Shown here: positions 49,748 through 63,482 of the stretch, one piece after another
Position numbering within the stretch: the stretch's first letter is position 1
Layout of the letters: every line of letters begins with the position of its first letter
DNA from: Rotaria sordida
Taxonomy: Eukaryota > Rotifera > Eurotatoria > Philodinida > Philodinidae
DNA length: 64,000 bases
NCBI GenBank assembly: GCA_905250125.1
Contig: CAJNOL010000249.1
Span: 1 to 64,000 of the forward strand
Direction: 5' to 3'
Notes under the pieces: generated by a model
Seen by the model: only the letters and a program-made list of their open reading frames with translations
Database searches by the model: none
Told to the model about the DNA's origin: nothing
Made by a program: the position numbers and the translations under genes

Positions 49748-50529
49748 ATGGAATCGATTCAAGATTTTAATGTAACATATCCACCAACAATTGGTGATGA
49801 TTGTTTAAAAATTTTTCTTAGTAATCTTGATGGTCGAATAAATACGCAAGATTTACATACATTTTTTAGTCCATTTGGTAGAATAGAACATATTGAATCT
49901 TGGACTCCAAAATCTGCAATAATTCTTTTTTCTGATATGGATTCAATTGATCGTGTTCTATTAAAATATCGAAAATGTATTATTAATAAACAAGAAATAT
50001 TTATTCGTCGTTTTCGTTATGGATATATTGAACGTGCATATATGGATTCAAAAATTTTATTTATAAAACCAATAAATAATGATTTATCAATAAAATGGAA
50101 TGAAACAACAATACGTAATTGTTTTCATAAATATGAAAAAAATATTGAAAAAATTCGAATTGTATCAAAATCATTTCATGGATTTATTTATTTTAAAGAT
50201 TATGATATAGTTGATAGAATTCTTCTTCAAACTAATATGTTTCGTATTAATGATATACCAATTGAAATGAAACGAGCAAAATCAAATGAAAAACAAATAG
50301 AAGATAATGATATACATATTGAAAAATTAATAAAAAGAAATAAATTATTAAAAAAACAAATTGAACGTAAGATTTGATTGTTTTTGAAACAACAAAAAAT
50401 GAAATTTCTTTTTTTTTTTGTATTTTAGGACAAAAAGTTGATGCTCGTCATGAAATTAAAAATCTTAAACGTAAAATAAATAAATTAAAAAATGAACTTA
50501 TTGATTTAAAATCCCGATATCGTTATTAA
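49748..50529 (+). CDS. Two-RRM RNA-binding protein
   Basis: Two exons (49748-50366 and 50429-50529) give 239 residues. RRM1 covers about residues 19-90 (RNP2-like CLKIFLSNL, helix TQDLHTFFSPFGRIEHIE, degenerate RNP1 in KSAIILFSD). A second RRM-like fold spans about 100-178 (SKILFIKPI ... SFHGFIYFKDYDIVDRIL). The C-terminus (about 185-239) is a lysine-rich coiled coil that runs across the splice. The layout recalls animal hnRNP-like or musashi-type proteins, but the RNP aromatic residues are partly missing and no orthologue was recognised. RNA binding is expected; the target is unknown. Start at 49748 (MESIQDFNVTYPP). Confidence 0.75.
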
Positions 50530-51011
50530 AATAATGATTATAAATATTAGTATCAGCAAAGAAAGACTGTCTTTTTTTTTGTCGACGTTTTTTTTTCTAC
50601 TCGACAAGTTGTTTTTTTTTAGTAATATTATCAAATTTTTCGATAAATTTCTAATAAAGTTCCATTATAATACTTAAAAAAAAAAGACATTATTTAATGT
50701 TTTTCTTATTCTCGAAAGTATTATTTCTAGACACTAATGCGTCAATGCTAAAAATAGGCTACTTAGAGATATATTATAAATAGGATAGCGTGAGAATTAA
50801 AATAAATTGCATGTCTGTTAAACAAATTTCAACAAAAAAAAAAAAGATTCATTAATGATTTAATGATGTGTAATCATATATTATAAAAATTAGTTCGAAT
50901 TGATTTTAAGATATACATTGAAATGAAAAGTTTCAGCTCTGATCAGAATACGATCACATATATTTAATAAGTAGTCACGCAACTAGATTGGAAACTCAGC
51001 ACTGGAACCTG

Positions 51012-51048
51012 TCGAATCCAAAAGTTTTGGACTCGAACTCGCTCGGGT
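51012..51048. repeat. Dispersed palindromic motif, copy at 51.0 kb
   Basis: TCGAATCCAAAAGTTTTGGA followed by CTCGAACTCGCTCGGG. The palindromic core with AAAAGTTTT at its centre fits the family. Confidence 0.5.
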
Positions 51049-51319
51049 TCGGGATGGAGTTCGCGACTAATCCAATAGATTCTACTTAGTATCCCTTCTT
51101 CCTTACAAGGCTTTGAACTTCTCTACCAATGGTTGAGTTCTACTGAGAGTGTGAATGTCCGATAGGTTGTTGATCGAGACTATATTCAGGTGAGAGATTA
51201 TGGTGAGTAGCGTAACAGCTTAAAAGAGTTCGGTTGTTTGAGCTTTTGTTATTGAGATATCGAATTTTTACTGTATTTTTTAACAGAAAGCTGTGGTACT
51301 CTCAGACCACTATGAAAAT

Positions 51320-51580
51320 CGAATTTCGAGTTTCGACTTGAAATCTTTGCACAAATGAAGTTGTTGATGACACTAACTCATTGTGAAAATTCCACTAATT
51401 TAAGGATTTCCTACTCTGAACTATGAATACTGCAAAACAAAAACCTTCTGAAAAAAAGGCAATCATCCTTCTTATGCTGATATCTCAGAATAACAAATAC
51501 TTAAATCTGTGAAACTTTCACAATGAACCTGTGTGTCATTGAGAGCTCCACTGGTGCAAAGTTTCAAGTCGAAACTCGAT
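51320..51580. mobile_element. Inverted-repeat element, about 260 bp
   Basis: The left arm (TCGAGTTTCGACTTGAAATC, then TTTGCAC, GATGACAC and CTCATTGTGAAAATTCCAC) pairs with the reverse complement of the right arm (TCGAGTTTCGACTTGAAACT, TTTGCAC, AATGACAC and TTCATTGTGAAAGTTTCAC). The arms span most of the element. Its terminal sequence differs from the CGAGGGAAC family. Non-coding. Confidence 0.65.
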
Positions 51581-52759
51581 CAAGAAAGCAATCGAACATT
51601 TAGACACATTCCTTTGTCAGATAAACGTGAACGGAGAAAAAATGAAAAATGAACGAAACAAGATTAAATTGTATATGAATTAAAAATTATTGATTTCGAA
51701 TTTTTTAGGCCGTAGAAAATCAGATATTTTATTTACTGTTAATATATTTTTAGCAAATAATCGATTATCATTCGATAAGATGAATGGAAACTTAAAAAAT
51801 CTTAACAAAATATAGAGTAAAGTTAAGACAGAGATTATCTCTTTTTTAAAATTCATGTCGAGTCCTAATAAATTCTATCCAGTACACATTTGAAGAAAAG
51901 TAGTTTTCTTTATAAAATAATCTCAAATTATATTTTATGTTATAAAATAAAAGCTTTATTTTATTCCAGGCTTTTGTAATTTAAAGAAAGTCTAGATGAA
52001 TTAATAAAACGAATACAATTCAAAATTTCGTTTGCAATTTGGATATCTACATGTTGTTGACGAAATCTCATGTTTTTTTTTCCTCCATTTTATTATCAAT
52101 AAATTCCAGTAATGATAAAAAGAAAAGATAATAATATGAGCTGCAACATAATTTTGAAAAAGAAAGGTTTGGTCTTATTATAGATAAGTATGGAAAAATA
52201 TCTAATATAATTACAAATGAGTGTTCGTAAGCATAATCTTTGCATCCGGATAAATTCTTTTTTTTTTCCATTTGCAAAAAATAATATATATTTGACACGC
52301 GAACAACAACATCTTATCATTCTTATGAACTGTACAATAAAAATCTATCAATTTTTGTAATATTTCGAACATAATCCATGTAATTAGATTCATAAATTAT
52401 TCAACTATATTATCTAGACAAATTATTAATCCCCTACACAAACAATATTTAATGTCTACTTCTTTAGTATTCGTCAGTTTCTTTTTCTTTTATATTTCTT
52501 TTTTTCTTTTTAATGTTTAACAAATCTTCTTTTTTTTTTTTGTCTTTCATCTATTTTTCTGGTAGAGTATGTCAGAAACAAGAGAATATGAATGACAACG
52601 GATTCTTTCTATTCTTAGAGATCATTTTTTCTTTTTGCGTTCATATTCATAATTAAAAGAAAGAGAAAACCTGCTAAATTACGTATATACCTTATCGATA
52701 CAACGTTATCATTTAGACATACTTACGTATTTCTTTTATTGAAGAATATATTAAATAAA

Positions 52760-55700
52760 ATGTCGACGTTATTATTTGAAGCTTGTGAAAAAAGTGATAG
52801 TAATCAAGTAGAGTTTCTAATCGATGCAAAAGTAAGAATATTATTTTTTCTTTTTTTTGTTTTTTTCTTTTGCTTAAAATAAATTGTTTAGTATAATATC
52901 AATCAATTAGATAAACAAGGTCGTTCAGCACTTCATTATTGTTGTAATAGTACAATTACAGATTGTGCTTACCTTTTATTAAAAGATGATTTAATAAAAA
53001 ATACTATTCTTAATTTACAAGATAATGAAGGTTGTTCAGCACTTCATTTAGGTATATTGATAAATAAGATTTGAAAAAAAAAAAACAAAAAAAATCTATT
53101 AATATGAATTCTAGCTTGTATGAATGGTAATGAAATTATGGTGAAATTTTTATGTGAACAAGGTGCAGATGTTAAGTTACTTGACAATAAATCTCGTTCT
53201 GTTATTCATTGGATAACAGGTAAATTTACTTTTGAATTTAGGAAAAAAAAAAACAAAACAAATATTTTCTATATTAGTCTGTGGATATGTTCATCTTTTT
53301 AATATTTTGATTAAATATAAAGCACCTATACATACATCTGATATTCATGGTGCTTTTCCTATTCATTATGCATCACAATTAGGTGGTAATATTTCGGTAA
53401 ATAAAGATTTTAAAATTGATTCAGGCAAAGGTAAAAATACAAATTTTTCGAAATAATATTTTTAAAATAGTTTTCTATAATTAGGTTTAGCTATTTTACA
53501 AAAAATTATTGATTATAGAGTAGACATTGATTGTGTTGATGAACAACAACGAACACCGTTTATGTGGGCTGCTAGTGCAGGTTATGAAATGATTCATCTT
53601 CATTTGTTTTCTACAGGAAATTAATGTTAACCTTAAGGATTTCAATGATGAACTAGATATTTTTCTATTATAAGAAGACTATTTAATTATGAATGAAATT
53701 CATAATTTATATTTCATCTAATATTGTAAGAATTTAATGTTTCATTTTTTAGGTACAATTGATCAATTACGTTTATTATATAAATATGGTGCCAATCAAT
53801 TACATGTTGATAAAAATTCTTTGACTGGTATAAATTAATAAATAATAGAATATTTTTTATTTATATATTTTTTGTTCTTTTCTCATTTAGCACTTCATTG
53901 TGCAGCAAATCATGGTCATGTTTCTTGTATTCATATGTTAGTCGAACATTGTAAATGTCCAATAGAAGGTTTGAATTAAATTACTTAAATAATTTTTTTA
54001 TATTTACAAGATTATTTAGGTGAAGATATTAATGGTTGTACAGGTTTATTTTATACTATTATGTATAATCATTCAAATGCATGTAAATTATTACTTGATT
54101 TAAAATCAAATCCTAATCATAAAGAGAAACGTGGTCGAACGTATGTTTTATATGCAAAAATTTATTTTAAAATTTTTCTTTTTTTTTTGTTTTTGAATTT
54201 CACATAGTCCAAGTCATTATGCAATATGTAATGGAAATCTTGATTGTTTAAAATATTTAATTAAATCTAATGCTAATATATGGATAAAAAATAAACGTGG
54301 TGATTATCCAATACATGAAGTAATAAATATTCTTTCACTTAAAAAAGTTCATAATCAAACAATTGAATATTCAAAAATTTTCGGTAGAAAACGAAATTCT
54401 GTTTTTATCTTCTTTGATTAATTGAAATTTTTAGCTGTTATTCGATATATTTTTCTAATATATCCAAAGAAGATTAATATTCAAAATGATGAACATCGAA
54501 CTCCTCTTCATTTAGCAGCTAGTTTAGGTGATATTGATACATGTCAAATTTTAATTGAATGTGGAGCAAGAATTAATTCATTTATGCGAAATTCATCTGT
54601 AAGTAATATATCATAAGTATTAATGTTTTATTATTCAATATAAAAATTCACCTATAAAAATATTTATTTTGAAAATATTCTTGAACAGAATTAAAATAGA
54701 AATAATTTGATAACAAAACAAAACAAAAAAACTAATTATGAAAATAATAAGAAAACATTAGATTTTAAATATGTCATATAAGCTCATAAGTGGAATATGA
54801 TTGACATCAGGATAAGTGGGGCAAACAGAAAAATGTTGTACGAGGGATTCAGCACGCTAACTATGTCGTTAGAAAGAGCAGAGATCTTTTGATAGTGATT
54901 TTAGAGAAAGTTTAACCACTTTTTCAGGCAGAATCCGACCGTTGTTAGGAGAGGAAGAGGGCTCGAATCAAGGGAAAAAAGCGAGACTTCAGTGCAAATG
55001 AAGTACTGAAGTCTCCTTTTTCTCCCCTTTATTTGAAGCCTTCTAGAGAAGAGGGTAACGAGGGAACTTCTCCAACTGCTCCTTTTCAATTTCAATGATT
55101 TTTTTTTCTTATAGATACTACATAATATTCTAATAAAAATCTTAAAAGGATTTGAATTTGACTAAACTATCGAATTTTTTTCTAGAAGTTCCAAGTTTTT
55201 GGAACACTTGTATTATCGAATTTTGATCTGAAACTTTGTGCATATAGAAAACTCAACTAGAATACCTTCCATAAAAACATTCACAAATTTTCGACTAAAG
55301 TCTTCTCGAGATATGAACCCTTTTCATGAATAGTGTATACAACATACATTTTTTTGAAAGCTTCGTATCTCGAAGAGACTTTGCTCAAAACTTCTGAATT
55401 TTTGTTATGGAATCTAATCTAATTGACTTTTCTATCTGTAAAAAGTTTTTAGATCAAAATTCGATTGTTTAATCAAATCTCAATAGTAATCGAAATCCTT
55501 TTAGAGTTTTTTATTAGAACACTATGTAATATTTATAGGTAGAAAAAAACAATCATTGAAATCGGAAGGAAGCAGCTGAAGAGATTTCCTTGTTGGCCTC
55601 ACCTAGAATCCATCAGCTTACACCATGAATCAGGATTCATTTGTTCTTATTCATAAACGATAAAAGGTGAAAAGATTGTTGCAAAAGTCATTTGCTTTTC

Positions 55701-58152
55701 TCAGTATGATTAAACTGGAATAGATGATTACAGAGATGAACAAGTCAAGTCAAATTCGACTTGACTCGGATTATAGAATGACTGAATCTGCTTACTGATG
55801 TGAATTTCCTTCTTTGGCCTGTCGGTTACAGACTTCATTAAGTAATCTGTAAATTTTTCTATTATGAATCAAATCATTTTGAATGTAAAACTTAGGTAAA
55901 AGAATCGAAAAGCACATACAACATATAATTAAAATTAGTTTCATGCATCACAGATATAGTTTTCAGAGTTGTGACAAATGACCAAATCCAACGGAATATT
56001 ACTAACTCTAACTTGCATAAGAATGTTCTTGGTCAAGATACTCAAATACTGCAAGAACATGAGAAAAGCAGTTTGACTAGGAATATAACAAAGAAAGTAG
56101 AGAATGTCGTAGACAAAAAACAATCATTAAATAGAGGAAATAGAAATTTTTAGAATCTAAATAAGTTGCTGAATCTTGTTTCGTAAAAAAAAACAAGAAT
56201 CCATACGATTCAATGACTAGAAACCATGAATAAATCAATTAGACGATCATATTCAACAATTTCAAGGTACCTCATCGTTCTTGGGGTTTCTGCAGAACCG
56301 ACTCATCAGAAAAATCTGAAATTTCCAGAGCAGATATATCTTGGCTAGTAAAGCAAAAGTTATCACATCGGATACTGTCTTCTATGAGAAGATACTGAAA
56401 TTACGATGACCCCAATATTCGCTCCCGTTTCTCCGAGATGCTATATTCGATCGAGCTGGAACTTTATTTTTTTTTTGCAGATACTGGACACTGTTTGACG
56501 TGTCTATTTCTTTAAGTTTTGAGGAAAATTGCACCGTTGATTTTTGACAGATTTTACAAAACAAGTTCTAGTAAAAAAGAAGAACATGTAGTTTTGGCAG
56601 TATACTCAGTATTTTGATTTTATGTGTTACAAAGAAACTAAAAACAGCAGGCACTTCAAACAGAGTCTAGTACTTCTAAAAAAGAAAAATTTCAGCTCTA
56701 TCAAATGTATCGCAGCTGAGAAAGTGGGATGGTTTTTATCCTTTGCAATCCAGATATTTCTTAGAAGAAAATATTTCGAAATTTGTAGTCTATGACAAAT
56801 TTAGCTCTACTCATCGAGATCTATTTACTCTGAAAGTTTTTAAATAGTTCTAATGAGTCGTTCTTTAGAAACCTCGGAAAGACGAAGAAGAAGTCCACTT
56901 AAAACATTTATATTCATCTAAAAATAGTGCAAACTAATTTGCATGATGTTTTCACATTAACAACTTGTCCACAGTAGAAGCTATTTCGTCACACGCTGTT
57001 TGTAATGAATGAGAAGTAGTGAACAACTTTACAATATCTCATTTCAAAAAACCACAATTCTTTGTTGAAAACTATAAACGTATTTAATCCACGACATTGA
57101 GTCATTTGTACATAATGAAACAAGCAAAGCGTGACGGAATTACATTTTACGTTGATCGACTCATTAACAATTATCTATTAAGGGTGATTATTTAACTCCG
57201 TATGACCTTGCTCGTAATTGTCATCAAAATGTATGTGCTCAATATCTTCTTTATAAACATGGAGGTCAATGTGGTAATTTACTTGCTAACATTTTTGTTC
57301 GACGTATTCAAAAGTATTATCATCAATATAAATTACAAAAAGATGCATTAATTACTAAACAGAAAAATTCTGATTATAAAATAAAAAATGATTCATTGAA
57401 GAAACCAATTAATTATTCATTAAATTTATCAACAAATTTAAAACCGAATTTATCAAAACAAACAAAAACACATTTAGATAATAAAAATTTGCCTAATTGT
57501 CCAAGATCTCATTCATTAAGTCTTCAATCATCAGTGACAAATACTTCTAAATCAAATGAAAATCATGTACAAGAACGTCGTCGTAATTTTGCTAAATCAA
57601 AAACAACAAAAACTTCAATAAATCAGAGTGATGATTCAAAGTAATTTTTATTTTTTACTTTTAAATATATATATATATTTTTTTTTCTTCTAAAGATTGG
57701 ATTCATCTAATAAAATTATAATACATACATCACATTCAACTACAACATATACGAAATTATGTGATCGACGTAAAATAATTGTCGAAGAATTACATAAATT
57801 AAAACAAGCACGAACACATAATAATTATGTATGATATTTCTCAAAATAAAATTAATGTGTCGAAATTTTTTTTATTGTTATTTTATTTTTTAGATAGTTA
57901 TTAATCGATCATTATATAAAATTTTAATTGAAAATGCTTATAATCCACAAAATCGATCTATTGATGAAATTGAAAAATATCTTGAAACATTAGTCACATC
58001 TTATGATACAGAATTAGAAGTTATGAGAAAACGTACTAGTGTAAAAGAATTATTTTCTTTTTTTAATCAAAATAAATTTAAAACAAAAATAAAATTTTTA
58101 TTTTTAGAGTTTACCACCCAAACAAAATCGTCGTACTTCAATTATGTTTTAA
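52760..58152 (+). CDS. Ankyrin-repeat protein, inversin-like
   Basis: About 14 exons join in frame from MSTLLFEACEKSD at 52760 to the stop at 58152 (…RRTSIMF). At least eleven ankyrin repeats lie in exons between 52.8 and 57.3 kb: for example GRSALHYCC, GCSALHLACMNGN, GAFPIHYASQLGG, QRTPFMWAASAGT, ALHCAANHGHVSC, GRTPSHYAICNGN and HRTPLHLAASLGD. After the repeats comes IFVRRIQKYYHQYKLQKDA, in the position of an IQ or basic motif, then a basic, Ser/Thr/Asn-rich tail and a short helical segment (IVEELHKLKQAR, SIDEIEKYLETLV). The order, including the FMWAASAG repeat, resembles inversin, which acts at the cilium base; this is the best guess rather than proof. A 2.6-kb intron (54601-57181) inside the final repeat holds an inverted-repeat element. 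Confidence 0.82.
55059..55592. mobile_element. Inverted-repeat element in an ankyrin-gene intron (family type copy)
   Basis: The left end CGAGGGAACTTCTCCAACTG, continuing to ATTTCAATGATTTTTTTTTC, pairs with the reverse complement of the right end (CAAGGAAATCTCTTCAGCTG ... GATTTCAATGATTG). Inner inverted blocks also pair (ACTAAACTATCGAATTTTTT against a diverged right copy), as in the 30.10-kb element, which is its close relative. The size of about 534 bp is the largest of the three matching copies. Confidence 0.75.
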
Positions 58153-58171
58153 TTAATTATTATCATAGAAT

Positions 58172-58174
58172 AAT

Positions 58175-58209
<35 letters not shown>
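58172..58209. repeat. (CAA)n microsatellite just after the ankyrin gene
   Basis: About twelve consecutive AAC/CAA triplets lie 20-60 bp after the stop codon, probably in the 3' UTR. Confidence 0.85.
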
Positions 58210-58515
58210 GTGCAAAACAAAACAGTTACTCATATATTCACTAACACATTTTTTTTTCTTGTACCTCGTTTTTCCCTTGAATTATATTCATTAATTTAAC
58301 CTTGTACAATTGACAGTCAATGATGATGGTAAAATGCTACGCTTGATCGAACAAGTCATGTTATAAAAAAAGAAAAAAGAAAGACTACCCATTTTTTTTT
58401 GATGACTTGTCTCGGTAAAATTTCCGTTGTCATAATTTCTTTTATTACACTTTCTATAAATAAACATCATTACAGATACTTTACTCTCTAGTGTAAAATA
58501 ACATAGCCTAATATT

Positions 58516-60758
<2,243 letters not shown>

Positions 60759-61298
60759 AAGACTTTATGTGTTATGTGTGTGTGAATGAGAAAGAAAGGA
60801 AACACGCATAGCTTTTACTTATTTCTTATTTTTTTTTGTCTATGCGTGCGTTCTGTGAGAGTTTGCGTTCTTTATATGAATACATTTCTTGGCTTTTCCG
60901 AGAGGAAAAAAAAAGAAAAAATTCCTGTTCTCTCGGTTGCATTTACTTGTTGCGTTTGGTAAAAGCGTCAGAGTGAGTGGAACTAGAGCCTAATTTTGTT
61001 CTTCCTCTATCTCGGCCGCTGCTTGCCGTTGTTGTTTCTCGTACGTTCGATGATTAATAGACCAAATTTTCCTTCTTTTTTTTTCTCCTACTACTATCAT
61101 AATAATCAATAGTCTCAAGTTTTCTTATTGATTTCATCACTCTTCATGATGGTAAGACATGCACATGAACAAAGCTCAACCTTATATATGAGCATTTCTT
61201 GTTTTTTTTTCTTTAGGTTGATTTTTATTAAAAGAAAACAAAAAAGCTATTTTTTTTTGATAATCTGTGAATAAATTTTAATTAAGAAAAAATAATTG
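60759..61298 (+). promoter_or_regulatory. Upstream region of the potassium channel gene
   Basis: About 540 bp with several GT- and GA-rich patches. At 61157-61201 ACATGCACATGAACAAAG followed by TATATATGAGCATTTCTTG closely resembles 32053-32102, upstream of the receptor gene. No gene or TATA element was assigned. Confidence 0.35.
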
Positions 61299-62987
61299 AT
61301 GGCAGTGAATTTACTTGGTAATTCAGATATCGATGCACGTGTTATTCTTAATGTAGGTGGTACACGTTTTGAAACATTAAAATCAACATTAAAAAAATTA
61401 CCAGCTACACGTTTATCAAAATTAACTGAACAATTATCATATTATGATCCAATATTAAATGAATATTTTTTTGATCGTCATCCAGGTGTTTTTTCTCAAA
61501 TATTAAATTATTATCGTACAGGAAAATTACATTATCCATTAAATGTTTGTGGACCTTTATTTGAAGATGAATTATCGTATTGGGGTTTACAACGTGAAGA
61601 TGTTGAACCATGTTGTTGGTATGTGTTCTTTTTTTTTTTTGTTAAATAATAATTTCAATATTGGTTTTTTTTTTCTTTATTTAATTTTAGGATGACTTAT
61701 ACAAAACATCGTTCAACAGCTGAAACGTTATCAATATTAGATAGTTTAGAATTAGATACTGTACGTTCATCGAAACAAGAAGTACTTAAAAAATTTGGTT
61801 GGGATGATAATTATGATTATGCACAAGGTCGTTTACCAAAATATAAAAAGATGATGATGATTATATGGCAAATATTTGAAGAACCACGATCTTCAACTGT
61901 AGCTAAAGTTGTTACTGTGATTTCAATATTTTTTATTCTTGTTTCAATACTTTCTTTTGTTTTACAAACATTATCAATGTTTCGTATAACTGAAATCGAT
62001 TTTATTAATGTTTATATTAATAAAACAACAACAGATCGAACACCAACATTAAATCGACAACAAGTACATCCAACATTTGATATTGTTGAATGGATTTGTA
62101 TGTTAATATTTTAATTTATATTTATTTTCTTTTTTAATTTTTAATTTTTATTTTAAGGTAATTCATGGTTTATATTTGAAATAGTCATGAGGTTTATAGT
62201 TAGTCCAAATAAAAAAGAATTTTGTAAATCTACATTAAATATAATTGATTTTCTTGCAACATTTTGGTTTTATTTTACATGGGCATTAATAAAATTAAAT
62301 GTTAATGATAATGAAGCACTTGATTTATTATCAACAATACGTATAATGCGTTTATTTAAATTATTTAATCATCATCCTGGTTTAAAAGTTATTATAACAT
62401 CAATGCAATATTCATCATCTGTTTTATGGTTATTAATATTTTTTGTTTTAATTGCTGTTGCTGTATTTGCATCATTAATTTATTATGCTGAACGTATGAC
62501 AAAAAATCCTGATAATATGTTTACATCAATACCTGATGCCTTATGGTTTAATATGATTACAATGTCAACAATAGGTTATGGTGATTATTATCCAAAAACT
62601 ATGTTAGGAATGTTAGTTGGTGCTGTTTCAACAGGTATAAATCTTTTTTATTTTCTTTTTTTTAAGATTAAAAATTTGTATTTGCAACTTTTTTTTCCTA
62701 ATATTTTAGTTGCCGGTGTATTGATTATTGATTTACCTATGCCGATTATTGTTGAAACATTTGCAAATTTTTATACTCATCTTCGTGCACGTTCAAAATT
62801 ACCGAAAACTCGACGAAAAATTGGTCCAGCTGAATTAACAGTTAAAAAACGTACACCAATATCAGCAATAGATCATGGACAAAATCTTAAATTACTTGGA
62901 CAAACAACAACAACAACAACAACAAAATCATCGATGTTTGGAAGTAAAACAATGATAAATAATAATCTTATGTCATCGATGGCATAA
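61299..62987 (+). CDS. Voltage-gated potassium channel, Shaw/Kv3 type
   Basis: Four exons (61299-61618, 61691-62097, 62158-62634, 62710-62987) join to 493 residues. The T1 domain has [12 protein letters not shown] and the Shaw signature [20 protein letters not shown], with the zinc-site text VEPCCWMTY. S1 to S3 are present (S3 [12 protein letters not shown]). S4 reads [19 protein letters not shown]: aligned to Shaw, the two outermost arginines are Ser and Asp, while three inner basic residues remain. The pore is intact ([13 protein letters not shown], the GYGD filter). S6 has [15 protein letters not shown] in place of the usual PVP hinge. The C-terminus is short with a Thr run. It sits in the plasma membrane as a tetramer. 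The depleted S4 predicts altered voltage dependence. No break was seen. Confidence 0.92.
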
Positions 62988-63101
62988 GAGAACAAATGAA
63001 AATAGAAGAAAAACTAAGAATATTTTATTCTTTATTTGTATGATTTAGTCAAGTATATGAGCGAGAGAAAAAAAAAACGTAAATGAACTAAGATGTTGTA
63101 T

Positions 63102-63482
63102 TCATGTTTCAACACGAGTAGTTTCCTGCAAAAAAAAAATTTGCTTTTTAAGAAACATTTTTTGTTTTTCTTTTTTCATTTGAAAAATTTTTCAAACCTC
63201 TTCTTTATCTTCTTCATCAATCTTTAGAACATTTTCTGATTGATGAAGATCAATAGATGTTGCATTTGTTGATGATCGTGACCGAATTTCATCAGGTACA
63301 AGTTTTGATACTGTTGGATTTTCTTCAGATGCACTTGTTGATATTGGTGATTGTTCTTCAGATACAATTATTGATATCGTTGGATTTCCTTCAGATGATG
63401 ATTTTGTTCTTGTTGCATTAGGTGGTTCAGTAATTGGTTTAATTGTTGGCTCGGCTTTTGCTGATGTACACGTATTACCCAT
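63102..63482 (-). CDS. Small acidic protein with predicted N-myristoyl/palmitoyl N-terminus
   Basis: Two exons (63198-63482 and 63102-63125) give 102 residues. The N-terminus MGNTCTSAK fits the N-myristoylation signal (Gly2, Ser/Thr at 6-7) with an adjacent Cys5 that could be palmitoylated, so membrane attachment is likely. The middle has three imperfect repeats rich in Ser, Pro, Glu and Thr (GNPTISIIVSEEQSP, ENPTVSKLVPDE), and the end is acidic (KIDEEDKEE). No domain was recognised. The last exon, eight codons, is supported only by the consensus splice sites. Confidence 0.6.

Larger units (their letters stand above)
50530..52759. other. Intergenic region before the ankyrin gene
   Basis: Apart from the palindromic motif and the inverted-repeat element, no gene was recognised. 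The last 400 bp are T- and C-rich and should hold the promoter and 5' leader of the ankyrin-repeat gene. Confidence 0.45.
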
